From Candidatus Auribacterota bacterium (GTDB lineage Bacteria > Auribacterota > JAFGBW01 > JAFGJP01), in the NCBI GenBank assembly GCA_023144635.1, contig JAGLFH010000013.1, positions 1-42,610 of the forward strand: a stretch of DNA of 42,610 nt, written 5' to 3'. Shown one piece after another: positions 40,060-42,610 of the stretch (position 1 is its first letter; the number at the start of each line of letters is the position of its first letter). The translations under genes and the position numbers were made by a program. The notes beneath the pieces are model-generated. The model saw nothing but the letters and a program-made list of their open reading frames with translations. It had not been told where the DNA came from and ran no database searches.

Positions 40060-40710
40060 TTAGAATCCGACAAAGCCCATAAATGCTAATGATAATAATC
40101 CTGCTATTATAAAAGTAAGGGCAGAACCTCTTAAAGGCTTAGGTATGTATTGGATGACTTCATCCATTCTTTCACGGATACCTGCCATTATTACAATAGC
40201 CAGTGTAAAACCAAGTCCGGCTCCAAGCGCATTGGTCAAATATTTTAATAACCTTCCTTCACCTGATGTAAATGTTTTTACATTTAGCAGCACAACACCG
40301 AGAATAGCGCAATTTGTGGTTATAAGCGGAAGATATATACCGAGAAGTTCATACATTGCCGGAGTGAATTTTTTCATAAATGTCTCAACAAGCTGAACAA
40401 GAGCTGCTATTGAAAGTATAAAGACAATGGTTCGAAGATATGTAAAATCAAATGCAGAATAATTATTACCATCTCCAAAAAGCATGAACCATATATTGTT
40501 TGGAGATGGAAGCAGAAAATATGATTCAAGTATCCATGCTATTGCAGAAGCAAGTGTCATAACAAAAATAACAGCAGCACCCATTCCGATTGCAGAATCA
40601 AGTCTTTTTGAGACTCCCATGTAAGGACATATGCCGAGAAATTGCGAAAGAACAAAGTTGTTTACAAAGACTGAGATAATAAGCATTTGAAAGAATAAAC
40701 CAATACTCAT
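40060..40710 (-). CDS. rnfA: Rnf complex subunit RnfA
   Basis: An integral membrane subunit of the Rnf complex, which couples ferredoxin-to-NAD electron transfer to Na+ or H+ movement. Six TM helices. Cys28 in FLGICPYMGVSK and Cys134 in PLITTNCAILGV are the pair that, with RnfE, holds an intramembrane [2Fe-2S] cluster. At 216 aa it is longer than the usual 190 or so: residues about 68-90 (SPNNIWFMLFGDGNNYSA) are an insertion before YLRTIVFIL. ATG overlaps the rnfE stop by 4 bases. Confidence 0.95.
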   Translation of the reverse strand: MSIGLFFQMLIISVFVNNFVLSQFLGICPYMGVSKRLDSAIGMGAAVIFVMTLASAIAWILESYFLLPSPNNIWFMLFGDGNNYSAFDFTYLRTIVFILSIAALVQLVETFMKKFTPAMYELLGIYLPLITTNCAILGVVLLNVKTFTSGEGRLLKYLTNALGAGLGFTLAIVIMAGIRERMDEVIQYIPKPLRGSALTFIIAGLLSLAFMGFVGF

Positions 40711-41306
40711 AATTTATTCCTCTCTCTCATGTAATTAAAAAATGCCAGCAATATTCCTAATGTGAAAAAAGCACCTGCAGGGAGTATAAAAACAAGCATA
40801 GGCTTAAATCCTGATGAAACAGGAATATCCCATAATGATCCGTTTCCAAGTAATTCCCTTACAAAAGCAATGAGCAATAGAGCTAAAGTAAAACCAGTAC
40901 CGCTCCCTATACCGTCAAGAATAGAATCAAGTACATTGTTCTTTGATGCAAAAGCTTCTGCCCGCCCAAGAATTATACAATTTACTACTATTAGAGGTAT
41001 AAAAATACCAAGTTTTTCATTAAGTGCTGGAAAATATGCTTTCATAACCAGTTCTACTATTGTTACAAATGTAGCAATAACTGTTATATAAGCAGGAATC
41101 CTGACATTTGCAGGTATTATCTTACGGTTTAAAGATATTATTATATTTGAACTTATGAGGACAAATGTTGCAGCGCACCCCATACCAAGCGCATTTTTTA
41201 GAGATGAAGAAACAGCAAGGGTTGGACAAAGTCCGAGAAGTATTATAAAAACAGGATTGTTTTTAAAAATACCGTCCATAAAAATATTGATTCTATTGTT
41301 TTTCAT
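40707..41306 (-). CDS. rnfE: Rnf complex subunit RnfE
   Basis: 199 aa, paralogous to RnfA. Cys27 in LLGLCPTLAVSS and Cys110 in PLIVVNCIILGRAEAFA are the cluster ligands; GRAEAFA is typical of RnfE/NqrD. Hydrophobic segments cover most of the protein, with a C-terminal FFTLGILLAFFNYMRER helix. It starts 5 bases after the rnfG stop without a clear SD. Confidence 0.95.
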   Translation of the reverse strand: MKNNRINIFMDGIFKNNPVFIILLGLCPTLAVSSSLKNALGMGCAATFVLISSNIIISLNRKIIPANVRIPAYITVIATFVTIVELVMKAYFPALNEKLGIFIPLIVVNCIILGRAEAFASKNNVLDSILDGIGSGTGFTLALLLIAFVRELLGNGSLWDIPVSSGFKPMLVFILPAGAFFTLGILLAFFNYMRERNKL

Positions 41307-41311
41307 GATAT

Positions 41312-41965
41312 TTAATTTTGCAATTCTTCTTTTTGTCCTTTCAAAAATTTTTCAAGACTTTCACGTATTGCTTTTGTAATAGCATCTGATGTTATGGTTG
41401 CACCTGTGATTGAATCAATATGACCCGTATCTTTTTCTTTTTTAAGCCACAAGTCATCAATTGTAAGCCCGTTATATTGTTCTTGAAACCATGGTTTTCC
41501 GGGTTTTTCCTTTTTAGTTTTTTCTTTTTTGAAAAGATCCTTAATGCTTGTTATTAAAGTAGAAGTTGCCTTTATTTCTTCACATCTTGCGCCAAGACCA
41601 GGTGTCTCTTGCTGTGATATGACTTTGATGCCAATAAGTTTTGATCTTAAGTCAATACCGTATGCTATTTTTATTGTACTTGAGTAGCCTTTTCCTTCTG
41701 CAAAAATTATATAACCAATGAGTTCTTTATCATTATTTTTTACTTCAACAAATGTCTGTCCATCATTTATTTTTTCTTTTCCAAAATTACTTTTAGGAAA
41801 TATTATTTCATATGATCTTATTTTTTTATTTTGTTCTGTTTCATATATTTTATCTTTGGTTTTTGTAAAGACAACAGACAAAAGAAAAGCTGCCGCTGCC
41901 GTGATAACAAAAAGTGTTATTGAAGAAAGCAGTATACCGTTTTCTTTTTTCTTTACTTCAGACAT
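41312..41965 (-). CDS. rnfG: Rnf complex subunit RnfG (covalent FMN)
   Basis: 217 aa with one N-terminal TM (about 11-32) and an extracytoplasmic FMN-binding domain. Thr190 in the TGAT motif of HIDSITGATITSDA carries the phosphoester-linked FMN; GLGARCEEIK is the other family signature. A 17-residue Lys-rich insert (KEKTKKEKPGKP) precedes WFQEQYNGL. ATG 41965 has AAAAGGA at good spacing and overlaps rnfD by 8 bases; the longer ORF from 42028 is not supported. Confidence 0.94.
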   Translation of the reverse strand: MSEVKKKENGILLSSITLFVITAAAAFLLSVVFTKTKDKIYETEQNKKIRSYEIIFPKSNFGKEKINDGQTFVEVKNNDKELIGYIIFAEGKGYSSTIKIAYGIDLRSKLIGIKVISQQETPGLGARCEEIKATSTLITSIKDLFKKEKTKKEKPGKPWFQEQYNGLTIDDLWLKKEKDTGHIDSITGATITSDAITKAIRESLEKFLKGQKEELQN

Positions 41966-42610
41966 TTTTTTTCCTTTTAAAACAGCCGTAAATGCGTCTT
42001 TTTGTATATCTGTCAATAAGAGGTACAAGAGCGTTCATGAAGAATATTGAATAAGATACTCCTTCAGGAAAACCGCCTTTTAATCTTATAAGTGTTGTAA
42101 GTACTCCTGCTGAAGCCGCAAAAATAAGCTGTCCCTTGGGAGTATAAGGAGATGTGATCATATCGGTTGCCATAAAACAGGCGCCTAAAATAAGACCTCC
42201 TCCTAAAATATGGTACATAAATGCTCCTGTAAAGAACTGATCTCCTGCAAATACCCAGGTAAGAAGTCCTACAGTACCAATATATGTAAGAGGAATAATA
42301 AGTGTTATCCGCTTTCTTATAAGAAGATATATTGCGCCCAAAAGAAGCGCTGCTGCGCTTGTTTCTCCAAGACATCCCCCTATATTACCTAAAAACATAT
42401 TTGTTAAAGAAGGTAGTTTTGACGCTAATCCCTCTTTCATATCATGAAGAGGCGTTGCATAAGTATTAAATGCTTTTAATACAGCGCTGTTATCAATAGA
42501 GGTCCATGGTAAATTTATTCCTGCCGAATTCCATACAGTTCTTGGAGGGATCCAGCTAGCGCTCATAAAATCAGGCCATGCGTGCATAGCAAAAATACGT
42601 CCTGCAGGTA
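41958..42610 (-). CDS. rnfD: Rnf complex subunit RnfD, partial (5' end off window)
   Basis: The gene runs off the right edge; about 217 C-terminal residues are visible, reading PAGRIFAMHAWPDF at the edge. TYATPLHDM matches the S/T-x-A-T flavinylation site of RnfD/NqrB, followed by GNIGGCLGETSAAALLLGAIYLL, GDQFFTGAFMYHILGGG and GACFMATDMITSPYTPKGQL, all RnfD/NqrB signatures. Gene order D-G-E-A without B downstream implies rnfB and rnfC lie upstream, as in rnfBCDGEA operons. Confidence 0.94.
   Translation of the reverse strand, partial: PAGRIFAMHAWPDFMSASWIPPRTVWNSAGINLPWTSIDNSAVLKAFNTYATPLHDMKEGLASKLPSLTNMFLGNIGGCLGETSAAALLLGAIYLLIRKRITLIIPLTYIGTVGLLTWVFAGDQFFTGAFMYHILGGGLILGACFMATDMITSPYTPKGQLIFAASAGVLTTLIRLKGGFPEGVSYSIFFMNALVPLIDRYTKRRIYGCFKRKKNV

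Overview
The window is a dense, AT-rich bacterial chromosome segment. I see no phage, plasmid, CRISPR, rRNA or tRNA genes. TolC, an RND pump and an Rnf complex imply a Gram-negative-type (diderm) envelope. Long-form HisG, PAC2, SpoIIM/RDD/MoxR and COX24-like genes, plus repeat-rich spacers, suggest an uncultured low-GC lineage (Omnitrophota-like candidate phyla come to mind). The phylum cannot be fixed from this sequence alone.

Layout. 1-3194: a secreted orphan protein and an SH3b/TPR-like secreted protein, set in spacers full of short repeats. 3195-8771 (minus strand): a tightly packed queD, Wzt-like ABC ATPase, coiled-coil protein, two tandem GT4 glycosyltransferases and mnmE, so surface polysaccharide genes flanked by tRNA-modification genes. 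8904-10493 (plus): a DUF4013 membrane protein and thioredoxin reductase. 10756-21175: a large membrane cluster around a MoxR AAA+ ATPase, with SpoIIM-like, RDD, RDD with two zinc modules, zinc-finger membrane protein, DUF58, MoxR, DUF4350, DUF4129, a polytopic protein and a further zinc-finger membrane protein. A histone H1-like/DUF2934 protein sits in the middle. 21308-26302 (plus): FmdB-type zinc ribbon, purN-hisG, a 31-codon COX24/mS38-like protein, a TPR protein apparently starting at ATT, hpt and an XRE regulator. 26303-32494: a MITE-like element, two secreted orphans, PAC2, a degenerate PLD-like protein and a variant GGDEF protein. 32821-38288 (minus): marR-tolC-RND with a palindromic MarR operator but no adaptor gene. 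38497-42610 (minus): rnfD(partial)-rnfG-rnfE-rnfA, a HAMP membrane protein and folD.

The most unusual feature lies between the genes. Nearly every long spacer carries degenerate tandem repeats in exact 7-nt phase, of at least eight sequence types. They are often preceded by tiny hairpins with C-G-closed GNA/GNNA loops whose stems covary, and they are interspersed with GTAG-headed REP-like palindromes. They resemble the heptamer STRR repeats known from filamentous cyanobacteria, in a genome whose genes do not look cyanobacterial. In two places a repeat element supplies the stop codon of a neighbouring reading frame. All calls come from reading the sequence; no database search was run.
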